Assembly: GCA_015680685.1 (NCBI GenBank)
Contig: MNCI01001967.1
Span: forward strand, 258,736-322,735
DNA length: 64,000 bases
Reading direction: 5' to 3'
Source of the DNA: Gnetum montanum
Taxonomy: Eukaryota; Streptophyta; Gnetopsida; Gnetales; Gnetaceae
Shown here: piece by piece, positions 32,701 through 47,700 of the stretch
Numbering within the stretch: position 1 is the stretch's first letter
Layout: every line of letters starts with the position of its first letter
The notes under the pieces: generated by a model
Told to the model about the DNA's origin: nothing
Databases searched by the model: none
The model's input: the letters and a program-made list of their open reading frames with translations, nothing else
Position numbers and translations under genes: made by a program

Positions 32701-35700
32701 AGCAAAAAAAGACATGGGAAAAAATAATCGAAAATGATCCAAAGAAATTGCAAATAGCAAAGGATCTAACTCTTTAAAAGGCAAATGGTGAAAGAAAACT
32801 CATTATGTTAAGACACGGCTAGGATGATGATGATAATGATAAAGGTTATGTAATGAGCCAAGAAATGATGCTTCTACTACATCTATGTACCACATGATAA
32901 GGAATCTATAGGAGTAGTTGAAAGGATGTCATGCATATCTTACATAGTATGCTTTTTGTGTTTATACTAATAGACTTAATAGTTGTAGGGTTTTTTTAAA
33001 ATTTTAAAATTTTTTATTTTAATCAAACGGACAGTTGCCAAGTCACAAAAAGATAATTCCATTGAAATAAATAAAACAACATGTAAACTATCATCCATAT
33101 TACTCTTTTGGAGATGTAACTAAACAAGATTGTTCAAATTATAATTCCTCCTAAATTTTATAGCATGCCTCCAAAGAGCCAAAGTAGCAATACACATTGA
33201 TGTCAGGCTTCTTGACCTTTGCTGCAAAACATTAAAATTTCATTCTTGCTATACTACAAACCAAATAAACCATGGAAATGTTGTCCATAACTTACGTTTT
33301 CTCCTTTATAATGATGTTGTTACCAAGCTAACAAAGAATCATTCACAAAATTGGCCACAGGTTGTGACCTCTTGGCACTTTGCTTGAACTTATTCTAAAT
33401 ATCATAAATAAACAAACAATTTATAAAAAGATGATCAATAGTTTTTGTTATTAAAGAACATAAGACACAACTTGGATCCTCCATAATATTCTTCTGGGCA
33501 AGATATTGACCATTGGATAATTTTCTATGAAGCATCTTACTAGCAAAGAGATGGATGCGAGGGGTAAAAATGAGATTCTTGATGTCTACTGGATATTGTA
33601 CTCTTTCCATAGGGTGGGAAGTGGTATAAGCCTTTTTCTGTGAAATATTCTGAATCACACCACTTCTATTGCTGATTATGCAAAGAAACATGTTGATTCA
33701 ACAATGTTTTATAAATTAAAGCCTTTTCCAAATTGGGGAGGGATTAATAATATTGGGAGCATTAACAAATTGAAAACCATCATACAGGTACTTGGCTTTC
33801 ATCACTTGAACCCACAGCTTATCTGAGATGCAAAGCTGCTACACAATCTTTCCCAACAAAGCATAATTAATGTCTTGTATATGCTTGAGATTCCATCTGC
33901 CATAAGATCAGAGTTTACATATTGTATTTCAATTTAAAACATGAAGTATTTTTTTTTTCAAATGGTTGGACCACAAAAAGTTCTTTCATTTGTCTCTATA
34001 TTAGAAAAAATAGTTGTAGAGTTAGGATAAGAGTGTAGTATATGATCATGTCACTTCTTTTGCTATGTGTGTTTATGTTGGTGTGCATGATTTGTTTATA
34101 CTACATGTATACTAACTGTTTATGTATGTTTGGTTTATAGTCCATAGTGCTAGCTTGTTCATGGTTTTGTTCTCCTAATACCTTGTTCTTAATGTAGGTT
34201 GTTAATAGATTTTGGGGTGTAGTCTACTAACCCCATTTGGAGTGATGGTAGCAGCTACTTGAAGAGGCTAGGCTTTTGCTCATCCATTGACCTTCCCAAA
34301 ATCTCAGTTGGTGGGATGAGCATTGAAGCTTTGGGTAATGATTTTTTTTATTCCACTTATCTTCTAGTTTGAGGGACTCTTGATGGTTTTGAGTAGTGCC
34401 ATTACATGTAATCTTTTTAGCTATATATCTTTATTGGTATCATCATCCTAGTATCTGTTGTAGCCAAGGACCAAGGTCATTACTGAAACTAAAACTGAAA
34501 ATTTATTTATATCCACTAAGACCCTCTTGGATATATTGGACATCTTTAGTTTCAGAATTCCTTTTATAAAATTTTTTTCATACTTAATGTAGCATATTGG
34601 AATTGAATATGTGACTTGGGGTTTCTATGCTAAGACTTTTATTACTAAGCTAACACTTAATTCTTGAGCACCATTTAGATGAAAGCAAGTATATACAATT
34701 TAGATAAAAGTACTAAAAGGATACACACCAAGCAATATTATCCTTTGAGCTGAGTCCCTTATCGATCTTTTTTGAGTCCTTTCACTTGTGTGAAATCACA
34801 AGCTATATTGAGAATACAGTTCTAATTATTAGTTAGAGAGTCCTAGTATTATACTTTCTCCATAATTCACATGAAATCCTTGGTAACAATGCTAGCCAAA
34901 CTTATCACCAGTATGCTGATCGTACAACCTGGCCAAGCCACATTGGTTTTAGCCAAAGTCAGGTCTTGTTGAGAAAATAATTTGTATCACTTTACCGTTT
35001 CTGGCTTGCATTCTCTTTTCTGTAAGATGTTTCAAATTGCACTTGAATCATTATTAGTTTAATTGATTTTTCAAGGCGTAGAGAGAGAAAAAAATTAGCA
35101 TTTGAGTTAACAAATGTTTTGAAAATAATTTGAATTGCTCTGAAATCTGCCCACTGTTACCAACAATATCAATATCAGAATCCACATAGTCTTACATGAA
35201 CATAATGCTTTTTAAAAGTTGACTGAAACTTCTGAAAATGGAAAGAAAAACTTCTGAAATCTAAAATTTGAATCTTTAGTAAATTTTATACATGTGGCCT
35301 TGAGGCATATGCTAGGCAATTAGTAAAGATACTTACTAGGCCACATTAGTATCCGTTAATTCTTTAGATATTAAACAACATCAATGCTAATGAGAATCCT
35401 AGCATGCTAGTGAAAACAAATTGTCAAAGTTCATGATAATTTTATAGGTACATTAAACTATTTTATTGGGTACGTGGCTACAGACTAAAACTGATTTATC
35501 AAAATGATGCTACTTTATCTCCTATACATGCTTAAAATAGTTGTTTTCTTGCAAGTTATTTTCATTGAAGATTAGGATTAAAAATCAATAATTTATTAAA
35601 GAAAGCAATTTAGATACTTGGGGTCACTTGTTTAAATAGACTGTGAGATTAACAAGGCTGTGACAAATAAAATTGAAGCTAGATAAATAAAATGGCAAGA

Positions 35701-38700
35701 AGTTAGTGGTGTACTTTTACAACAGAAGAATCTTTACTAGGTTGAAGGGAACGTTCTATAAAATTGTTATAGACTTGTGATCTTTCATGATATTGAATGT
35801 TGTTTTATCAAAAAGCATCAAGCTCAACGTGTGCACATGGCAGAGGTGTGAGTGTTAAGGTGAATTTTTGGTGTCACTAGGAAAGATGGAATCAACAACT
35901 CTGTTATCAGAGCAAGTTTAGGGGTATCACCTATAGATGAGAAGATTAAGAAAAATCATGTCCAATTGTTTGGTCATGTGTTGAAAAGACCAGAAAGTGC
36001 TCTTGTTAGAAGAGGTTACTTTATTAAAGTTGAGAGGAAACAACAAAGATGCAGACAAAAACATACTTGGTTTGCAAGTATGAAAAAACATATCTAAGAT
36101 TTGGGTAGTACTGCTAACTTGGCTCTTAATAATAGTGAATGGCAGAAAAGAATTCTTATAACCAACCCCATGTAGTTGGAATAAGTTTAGGTTGGTGATG
36201 ATGCTGATGATGTTGATTTTTTTATGTTATTTGAAAGGATAGATGAAAAGAGTCCTTGTAGCAATTGCCAAATGTTTTTTTAGTTTGCAAGTAATCGAAT
36301 ATTTCATTCAGGTATATAGGGAACACACAAAGGAAGTAGTCACAAGCAGTTATTTCTTTTAAAGCTATAAAGAACTTTGTAGATCGTTCTGAAGCTGTGT
36401 AGAGAGAATATAGCATTTGTATTTAGGCAGTTTTGGGATGCTTTAGAACAGATACTGAAGCTTCTCTGCATCACAGACAGTACTGCTAATTAATAGTTAG
36501 TACTTATGAAATAAAGAAAACGCTGGAAAACAAGCAGTAACGCAATTGAAATAGTTGAAAGCTACAATCTGCCATAATAAATATTTTTTTCTTTCATGTT
36601 CCATAAATCTGTAACATGCATTCATGAATTTTTATTGCATCCATGCTTCGGTTTCCATGAAGTCCTAATATGATTTAACTTGCCAAAATGATACTGTTAA
36701 TTATGGTTCAATAATTTGTCAAGGATTTCAGGTTATTAGGAAAGTCAACTTGTAACATTAACTGTTTAAAGATGTACAACCGTTTGTGATGTACATGATA
36801 ATTAATTATAGTTAGTAAAGATAATTGGAGGGGTGTTGGAACCCGCAATAATTACAATATAGGTACAACCCAAGATATATAGTCCACATAGAACTTTATA
36901 ACTCAGGATTGCCCACCAGAATTGAACCCATGACATAGAGTTTCTAAATCAAGAGTCTTACCACTAGGTTAACACCTTATTTAATAAGTAAAGATAATTA
37001 ATATGGTATCAGATAGATAAATGGCCATGGTAAGCATCATTAAAGAGTTCACTTACTATAGTGAGTTGGCCTATGTTGATGGAATAAAGGTACTAAGAAG
37101 ATGAGTAAAGATAATGAATAGAAATGATTTGTGATGAAAGGGTGCAACCTTGTGCAAGATAATATAAAAGAGGAACATTTTCAATTTCATGAATATTGTG
37201 ATATACCTCTTACCATAGTTCTATGTATACCCTATTATAGTGTTTGATTTGCTGCCTACCCTTTCATTTGTTGTATCATTGCTTTATTTGCAATTTTTCA
37301 TGAATATTGTTATATACCATAGCAAGTTGGCCCATGTTGATGGGATAAAGGCACTTAGATGATGAGTAAAGATAATGAATAGAAATAATTTGTGACAAAA
37401 TGGTGCAACCTTGTGCAAGACGATATAAAAGAGGAACATTTTCAATTTCATGAATATTGTTGTATACCCATTACCATAGTTCTATGTATACCCTGTTATA
37501 GTGTTTAATTTGCTGCCTACCGTTTCATTTGTTGCATCATTGATTTATTTGCAATTTTTCATATCTACTTTAAATGTTTTTTCCTATGTTTTTTTTACTC
37601 TTCTTCTTAGCAGGTTTTTGAAAACTGTGATGGGGCAATCTTTATTGAGAGGTTTATTATCTGATTATCATTGAACATGAACAAACCATCTAAGACACCA
37701 TTTCTACAACTTATCTGTAATAGAAGTCACACCTTGTTTTTCTTTAATATCTTTTTTGTAATGTTTGCCTCACCTTGCAACATTTAGCATCCATCCAAGC
37801 ACTTGCCCAATTTAAAATCCTAGAAAATCCACTTGATTTGAAATTCAACTACCACTCATAGTACTTATGGTGTGTTTTCATTGTTCTTCTTCTGTTGCAA
37901 TGCATTTGCATCATTAGGCAGTTGGATATGCTAGCTATACTTGCCCCATCTCCTGTGAATCAAATGAGTTTAGCTACATGGATATCTCCTTACGTCTGCT
38001 GATATTTAGTACCTTAGTTTTTCAAATTTTATTGTCACATTGCTAGGTTGTTTCTTTATTTCTTGTATTTTACTTTCCCATTCATCTACCCTTAACTCTA
38101 ACACTTAAGATAGATAACTGAACATTAAAAATAATCATGATAATAATCCTTAGCAAGCTGAGAAAATTCATCTTCCACCAATTAGCTCATTTACTATAAT
38201 AATATTTGCTAAGAAAAATTCAACATTCTTATTTTTTATCACAAGCAATAAGTATATTAATCCTTCTATCCTATCATCTTCAAATACATTGTAAAGAACA
38301 TGAAAGCAAGTGGTAGATGTAATATGAAATGACAAATACTTTTCCCCTGCTACGAATTATGGAATGAAAACAATGAAATGGATTAGCTAGTGTGGAAGCT
38401 TTGGGTCACCTAGGCCTTGCAAAAGGAATACATATCAAAAGGTTCTTCAAACAATTTACTCAATAAATCTCTAGCAAGTTTAGAGGCCATAGCAATCTCA
38501 GAGCTTTTTTTCAACACTAAAGTTATAAAAGAGCTATTCTTTTCCTTGTCAGTACATACTTATACATCATAAGAAAGAAGAAGTCCAATTGTTACATCCC
38601 TTTCATAGACATTGGGTATTGCATTACGATTTTGATTTATATTGGGTGTAGTCTAGATGGGTTATTGGGGACAAGTTAGTTTGTTATGTTTGTGCTTTAT

Positions 38701-41700
38701 ATGTTATGATGCTTTGGCTCTTATGATATGTTATGATGTCATTACATGCGTAACTAATATGATCATATATATTAGTCATATGTGATGTATTAAACAGGTG
38801 ATGTGGTTGGTGAGGATGTTGGATTGGGGTAAGAGCAACTATTTGGTATGTATTTATGTTTTATGTGTAATTTCAGTATTTACACATTTGAACTATAGCA
38901 CTATGTTGTGTAACACTTGAATGTGATTTTAGCATGTAGATGTGTAGTGTGTTTAATATGGATCTCATAGGTTCAGATGGATTTTAATTTGGAGTCATGG
39001 TATATTTGTTATGCATGTTTGAAATGTAGAGTATTAGTTAAGGAGGAACTAAAAGAAATGAACTTTTAAAATGTTTAGTTTAAAAAAATAATAATAAATA
39101 AAAGTAAGCTTGGTTTGGTAAATGCATGTGACGTGCGAGACGAAAAGTAAATGTACTTTTTATAAACTGCATATGCTTCCCACTTTGTTGATAAACTATC
39201 ATGTATTCTTTTTTTTAACCATTGCCACCCATAGAATTTGGGTTTCTATTTTTTTTTTTGTTTTCGTACAACGGAAACCAAGTTTAAGTTTGTTCTTCCC
39301 TATTTCTTCTGTCTTCTTTCATTTTCAACTCTTTTTTTTGTAAATTCTGAACTTTGTAGATGGATTTTTCTTTACTCTGAGTTTGGATTTGGGATTGTTG
39401 CGGTCACATCAATATGGGTGCAAAATTAGTTTGGAGTGAAATAGAGTTTTGTCAGATTTTTGAGGATTTTATGCTTGTTTTAGACTTTTTGCTTTAACAA
39501 TTTTAATTGATGGGTTGCATTTGTTAAACTTTATGGATCGTCAAAAAATAGCGTAGTAGAATCTTAAAAGCTTTGTAAACACAAAATACAATTGAATAAC
39601 CTTGACAGCTTGAACTATTCTCTGAGTGAGCTTTATTGAAGATCTTCTTGCCTATGCTTGTTGCTGCAATTGAATTGGATCATATTTTCATCTGATTCGA
39701 TTGCCTTGATGGTAGGCAAATCACATTTTATAGGCTAGGCAAGGGACCCCAACAACCTTAAATGGAATGGCATTAGTGCTTTCCTGCATCATGAAAGCAT
39801 TAATGCTCCATAACTAGAGCAGTGTTAAACTACTGTAACCAAAACCATAACTGTTACGAGATAATGGATCTTTAATTAACCAATACCTATGAAAATGAGC
39901 CATTTATTCTTACATTCTCCCACTTGGCCCACTTGATCAGCATTGTATATTTACAACTATATCATGGCCATGCTTTGACTCTAGCTATAACTCTAATTCA
40001 AATAAACAGTCTCAATACATGAATCATGGTGGTCATATCCACAAGTTTGAATATTTCCTTCCATGTATTACAATGTATGATACTCCTTAAGTGAATACTT
40101 TATGAGCTATTTCTTTACCAATGATGTTTGTTAAATCAGTTTGGGTCCTACTTTAGTTATTCCAATGGATATGGCATAAACTTTATGTGCACTTCAAATA
40201 TGTCATTTATTATCCAAAACTCCTTTAGTGGTGTATAGATAAGAGTAAGAAGCAAACTATATATCGCTTAAACAAGTTCCATATAATCCACATGATTTAT
40301 ATGTTATTTTGTTGGTAATGCATTAATCATGAGATCAAAATAATTAGCTTAGTATTAATATGTTGTATATCAGCCTCATGCTTTTTTATTTCTATCTTTA
40401 ATAGCAAAGTACTTTATATCAATATATTTGCTATACTTCCACTTTCACCACTCTTATCATAAGATAAAATTGTAGCTAAGTTACCATAATAATTCTTTAT
40501 TGGCCTTGTTATAGATCCAATAACTTTTAGACCAAAGATAACATTTCTTAACCATTATGCTTGTGAAATAACTTTATCACATGTTTTAAATTCTTTCTTT
40601 AAGGAATTCCATGGGCATTGCTTTACAAGGATCTTTATCCCTTTTCAAGAGACCAAGCTATCCTTTGTCTTAAACTTTTTAAGAAAGGAATAAGCCCAAG
40701 TCACTGCTTGTAAGTATAAGGTCACTTGTGTATAAGATCAAGAAAGTAATTTACTCCCACTATTCTTAAGGTACCATAACATTGTGAAACTTTATATACC
40801 ATTGTTGGGAGACTTGCTTTATTTATCTAACTTGCAAGTCAAGTGACTATCTTGATAGAAATCCTTAAGAAAATATCATTTTTCACATCTATTTGAGGAA
40901 GCTCCAATTCAAAATGAGTCACCAAAGCCATGATTATTCTAAATAAAACCCTCTATAATGCTTTAGAGAAGGTTTCATGGTATTCGATGCCCTCCTCTAG
41001 CTCTATATCATTTGATATTTTCAAAAGATTGCTTTTGGTCTTATAGACCCATTGTTGATGATTTATTTGGGAATTCAAAGAGATTCTAAACTTTGATTTG
41101 GTTTTTTTTAGCTATAAGACTTTGATTTCTTTATGGCATCATACCAAAGTGTGAAATTTCCTCCACTCATGGTGTGTGAAAATGAAAAGGGGTCATCTTT
41201 GGGAGATAACCAATTTCTCTTTATCTTTTAGAGATTCATTAGATTCCTTTATTTCCTCAACTATAACCTTCAAGGAAATTCTCTCCCCTTAAATTTTAAG
41301 ATCCTTAAACAATTTAGCTTTTCCATGTAAATTCAAACCTTCATATGGGTAGAGGTTGCATCACGCATGAATTTGCATGTCAAATTCATTAATAAGACTA
41401 ATAAATCTAAAATAAATAATCCATACCTATGGGCATAGGAACATTTAATTAAGATTCACTATCTTATACCAATTAGGTCATAAGAATAACCACCTCCCTA
41501 TGGGGCCAAGCAATTAACTTATGAAATAATTGCAATTCTTCAAATAACACCATTATCTTAAAACATCATTATGACTTAAGGTGTTGTGGCTACCCCAAAG
41601 CCATGTTGAAGTCTTTCTTAATATGGCATCAAGAATATCATAAATAATCTTTACAATTGATAAATTTATCCAATAATCTCAGTAGCAATTCATCATATAT

Positions 41701-44700
41701 GCATGATAACATATAAAAATATTCATGCCTTATGCTACTAGCATGGAATGCATAAGAATATAATCTATATGTTCAAAATAATCCTTAAGCTACATTTTGC
41801 TAAAACCTTATTTATCATGCAACTATAGCACTACAAGGTTGCTTCTAAAGCATGTAAATGTAACTAACTGATGTACAAAAAAATATTCATGCTTTATATT
41901 CAATTAAAAATATGCTTTATATGAGTAATAAATTTATGCATTAACCCTTTTAAGTTATTATACCAAAGAAAATGTGAATATGACTTAAGATGTTGTGACT
42001 ACCCTTAAGTCACACCACATATTTCCAAATCAAATAATATAATACATAAAATAATATCAACTTATCTTTGTTCGTCACCTCTCAAATGTTAATTCTCACT
42101 AATAGTTTTTGCCCGAAATCTAACATCATTGGTAGCAATAGCTTGTCCGTTCTTCTCTATTTTCATGATGATGCTTTCTATATCAGCTTGCTGGTGTCCA
42201 TGGTCTACTACTACTTCCTCACTGTTGGGTGCTAGGTGTAAAAGAACTTCATGTCAGTGGAGTACTGCCAGGTGCCAAAAAATTGCCTTTTGTGGGCCTA
42301 CGACACTTGCTTTATCCCCTTGTGTTGGTTGTTCATTGATGGCTCTGACAACAAGTGGCTCTCTAGCACCGACAACATCAGCCGCTTGTTCCTGGATGTT
42401 TTACTGGCCATTTTGCTTTTTGCTAATGTTGTTACATGGTTTTGTGGACATCGTAGATTCTGCTTGTGCACAAACTTGGCTCTGGTACCATTGTTAGACT
42501 TTATGAATTGTAAAAAAATAGCGCAATGGAATCTTAAAAGCTTTGCAAACACAAAATATAGTTGAATAGCCTTGACAGCTTGAACTATGCTTCGAGTGAG
42601 CTTTATTGAAGATCTTCTTGCCTATGTTTATTGTTGCAACTGAATTGGATCTTATTTTCATCTGATTTGATTATGTTGATGGTAGGCAAATCACATTTTA
42701 TACGCTAGGCAAGGGACCCCAACAACCTTGAATGGAGTGGTGTTAGTGCTTCCCTCCATCATGGAAGCATTAATGCTCCATAACTATTGTAGTTGAAACT
42801 ATAACTATTACGAGATAACAGATCTTTAATTGACCAATACCTATGAAAAGTGGACCATTTATTCTGACAACATTTACCTTTTTCTTGTATTTTTATAGTA
42901 GATTAGTGTATATGATTATGCAATGTCGGCATGTGAGGTGGATAATTTAAAGATTGAATTTGGAGAAATTGTTTTGCAAATTACCAGAAAATATTTTTTT
43001 TTTTGCAGATTATATATAAATAGATATGTGATGAATTAAATGATATGGACTTCTAGAATATTAGATGTGATGTTGATGGGACTAGCATGGCCTTGATATT
43101 ATATTTTATGGGTATTTTTTTGTACGAGTGTTGCTAGGAGTTTTGATTATCATTGACTATAATTACATATTATTATTTATTATTTTATTGATTAAATTTT
43201 AATTGCACATAAAAATTTGTGTCTAGGAGTCTGATTGAGGTGAATTTGATGTCATTGGAATTGTCTTTTGATGTACTTTTTAATCATGGAATTTGTTTTC
43301 TCTTTAAGCATCTAGCATTTTGGAGGTTACAATAGTGGTCGTTTTTATGAAATTATATGTAGTTCAAGAAGTATGTTTATGGTGCAAAATTTTGTTATGC
43401 CATGCTATGGTATGGTCTTCACAGAGTGAGTGTGGTTGTTAGGTGTGGATATATGTAGTTATGTTAAGTTTGCTTCAAATGTGTTGTGCTTGTGACATGT
43501 GATGCCTGGATTGGTACGTCTTCACAACGATACTTGTAGTGGTCATTGGTAGGTGGTGCTAGCATAAAGGTGTGGACCAGTTGGTGATGAGGTAGCGGTC
43601 GTTGGTAGGTGGTGCTAACATAAAGGTGTGGACTAGTTGGTGATGGGGCACCCTAGAGATAGTTATGGATTGACTCCCACTGTGATGCATTAGTGAGGTC
43701 TTGTCTCAAGCCTCATTCTGAGAGAAGGAGAGCGTAGGTGTACTCATCTTTACAGTTGGTATGTGGCATAGGTGTATATATCCTTATAGCCAGTTTTTCA
43801 GAAGGCTAGTGGTTGCGGGTCATAGGTTGACAAACTCTTGCATTAGTCAAGTAAATAAAAGATTAATAAAAGGCTTCCAGGCAAGTGATTGATTCTAAGT
43901 ATTAATGACAATGTTTCACATGCTACACTGAGTGTGCATATGCTAATGACCACATGAGTTATATGTATATGTCGGTAAAGTGCCCACATGGGTTATGTGT
44001 ATATATTTGTATCACTTTGTGAGTCATGGTAATGGTAATATATCTTGTGATTGATCTACGATTATGTGGTCATTGTGATGCTTGATGGTATGATGTGGAT
44101 ATGACTACATGGGCATGATAGTGGAGATGCATGTAGTGTGATGTAATGGATATATGATTGATTATGTTTGATAGTGATTATATCTACGACTATGTGCTAG
44201 CTATCTTTTCATTTTTGTAGGGATTATGTCAATGCTATGTGTGATATCGTATGTACATGTGTTGCTTAGAGCATGCGCAAGACTAACTTTTGATGAAGGT
44301 TGCTTTGTACCCCTTTTTTTTCCTCTAGTGTAGTACTTGTTGACCATCTAGTAGGGGAAATGTAAAGGCTTCCCACTTAGTTTTATACTGACTATATTTT
44401 GTTACAAGTGGAGGCTGTAGGGGTGCAGGAGAGCATTGAGAGAGCTAAGGAGAAGGATGTCTATGGGGATTGGTTGATGTTTATCTCTAGGCACAATTTT
44501 CTATAGACTGTTTATAGTTGCATGACCCTCATTGTACTATTATGTATATGATGATGTTTAGGTTTTGTATTCTATGAGAGCAGTATAGATTTTTGGTTTA
44601 TGTAGAGACATGCGATTTTATAAATTGAAATGTATGCTTGGTCTTTGCTTTGGCATGGATTTTTGTCAAGTTTGACCTTTCATAATATTTATACATATTG

Positions 44701-47700
44701 AGTAGTTTATTCTTAATGTATTTTCATGCTCCATTAGTTCCCAGTTTGTCATACTTCTGTTGTGATTATTATTAGCAATCTTAAGCAATCACTTCGTCCT
44801 AGCTAGGAGTGGTAGAGTGGGGTGGTATACCTTTACAATGTGATTGAATGAAGCTAGGCTGTATTTGTTTATCTTGTGTCTTCCTTTCTTCTCAAAATGT
44901 GATTTTTTGTCACATACATTGGAGTTTAGTAATGAGGCCTTGAGCTGGTATTTGGATTACCATTGAAATACCAATAACCTTGTAAAAGCCACTTTTGTAA
45001 GCTCTTTTTCTTAAATAGCGATGTGGACAACCTCACATAGGTATATTTTTGTTTTTACAGAATAAATAATCTTTTTGACCTTAGTCCAATTTAAAAAATT
45101 CAGTGTTTCATTTTTCCTTGGTTCTAGCTTGCTCTTGTTTTTTTGAAGCTAATGGTAACTAATCCATGTAGCTAAAAGAAAACCAAAGTATATGTTTATC
45201 AAGTTAATAACAAATGAAAAGCAATAAAATTACAAATGATCCATGCAAATGCTACTAGATTTATTCAAAAAATTATCTAAATGACAATGAATTATAATAT
45301 GATGCCTTTTATAAATATCATATGTTCAGATTATGCATTGTTAATACGTTATATATTATAATAAACTTGCTGTTTACATTATTTATGTTCAATTCATGCA
45401 ATGTTCAATCAATGTGTTTTCACCCTAAAATCATCTGAAAGTGTTAACATAAATACATGAATATTAATTAATGCTTCAAAGTAGTTTACTCATTTTTTTC
45501 TTTTGTTCATATTTTTAAAATGTAGATAACAAGTTTCTGGAAGTTTGCAAGGTATGTTGTTGTCAAAAGGCATCAAAGAGGTACTATTAGATTTGAAAAT
45601 TTGAAATGGACTAAAAGTGGAAAAGAACTATTTTCATGGACTCCTGTTGATTGCAAACTTGATTATCAAGAGTAAGTAAATCTTTATTTTGAGATAAACT
45701 TTTATTTGTAATGTAATACTTATTGCACATTTAAACTTGATGGAAAGTTTTATATTAATTGTTGTCTTGATAAAGAGAGGTAACCTTCATGGTTTAATTT
45801 ATATTCTAAAATTTTATAAGTTACTATAGTAATTAATTTTTAGAATATGTATTTGCTATTTCTATGTACATGTTGGTATGCATATGGTCCTAATGATAAG
45901 ATTATTATAAATTGTAATAATAAGAATGTTGGAAGGTGAATCTCACAAATTGCACTTTGATGAATCAAGAGTATTGATTAATTATTCATGTCATGATCAT
46001 ACTCATGTAAATAGGTTGAAGACTTATTGTCATGAACATTTATGTACATTTGCAATTGGAAGTATGGTGTTCACATTTCTCTAAACTTAAAAGAGCTATT
46101 TAAATTCATTGTGTAATGCTAAAAATACAGTTGATGCATCTTATAATTTAAATATTGAGTCTAAAAGATTGCTCTTTGATCAACATAATATTTACCTTAT
46201 TCCTGAGTGTGATATGACCTTATTTATAGGGATGTTGCAGCAATATGTTAAGTCTAAATGACATTATATTTTGAAAATATAGTAATTAAACATATTTTTG
46301 AAAACAAATTGCACTTTGATGAATCAAGAGTATTGATTAATTATTCATGCCATGATCATACTCATGTAAATAGGTTGAAGACTTATTGTCATGAACATTT
46401 ATGTACATATGCAATTGGAAGTATGGTGTTCACATTTCTCTAAAGTTAAAAGAGTTATTTAAATTCATTGTGTAATGCTAAAATAACAATTGATGCATCT
46501 TATAATTTAAATATTGAGTCTAAAAGATTACTCTTTGATCAACATAATATTCGCCTTATTCCTGAGTGTGATATGACCTTATTTATAGGGATGTTGTAGC
46601 AATATTTTAAGTCTAAATGACATTATATTTTGAAAACATAGTAATTAAGCATTAGGTGTCAAGTTGCATACGGAGGATTCTTTTAACTGCTTCTTATATA
46701 AGTTATTGCATCCTTAATAATGTAATTTTCATGAAAGGTGTTTGAATGTCTATAATGAAAAGGTTTTTCTTTTATGTCTTGCCTATATATAAAAAATTTG
46801 TTAAAATAATCTTCCTCGTACCATATTTTTAATAGTTAATACATCATTACTAGGCTCTTGAAGTTCTAAAATCTTTTGCAATTGATTACAATATACTCCC
46901 TAACTAAGTTCATGTCATGCTCAAGCACAAGGAAATCTTACGATGTTCAAGGCATTATTTTAATATCAATATTTAATTCACAAGTTGCATCCCCCATCAT
47001 TCCAATTTTATGAAGAAAAATTAAATAACTTTTTTGACTTTGAGAAAATTTTGATGTATTTAAAGTATATCCAATTGTAAATCACAAATGTCCATGACAA
47101 TAAGAATTCGACTTATTTATATGATAATTAGATGAATACTTAATCAAAACCCATGACCTAACAAACCATATTTTGCATACTGTAAACTAACATTGATATC
47201 TTTGATGCGAGATTAACTGTTCAACAGTATCGATTATGTATACACCAATATCTGCATGAAGAAATGTTAAATTATTCTGACGATTAATTCCTACAGTAAC
47301 CAGGAAATTTTTAAAAACATAAATGAAAGAATGAAACTTACTCTTCTCTCAAACCAATAGTTAATATGAATCCTTTTGTAGGTTTAAATGTGCATTAACT
47401 GCTATGTTGCAAATATAAGTTTGTCTCCTATCTTTTCTCTTCCTTTTTAGAATCAATTATGCAGTTAGTTTTTTCTAGTTCAATTCAATTTTTATCCCTT
47501 TTGCTCTCTCTTTCTATTGTTTGTACCATTGTTTTCCCCACTTTCCCCCTAGTACTATTGCTGGCAGTTTATTTTTGTATATGCTTCTAGGTATTTCTTT
47601 TCTTTTCTTTTCTTTTTCATTAAAATTTGCTTATGCTGAGGTTTCAAGTTCAAGTTCTTTCGCCCTTTTTAAAGCTGAATTCTACCAAAGTCTTGGTTTT

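Larger units (their letters stand above)
39522..42869 (-). mobile_element. Ty1/copia deletion derivative, antisense in intron 2
   Basis: LTRs at 39522-39914 and 42492-42869. On the minus strand, from the 5' LTR: PBS (42490-42479), about 1.4 kb with little recognisable coding, RT (about 41065-40840), RNase H (about 40600-40230), polypurine tract AAGTGGGAGAA (39925-39915), 3' LTR. Flanks are GCATT and ACATT, a one-mismatch target duplication. At about 3.35 kb it is shorter than a full copia element (near 5 kb). Gag and integrase are missing or unrecognisable. Confidence 0.88.

Noticed and set aside
39122-39429. Open frames rich in Phe
   Set aside because: Low-complexity T tracts in an intron; no homology visible.
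42129-42565. A plus-strand gene of about 105-122 codons
   Set aside because: It lies within the copia element and crosses its primer site and LTR boundary; kept only as an unexplained GC-richer segment.
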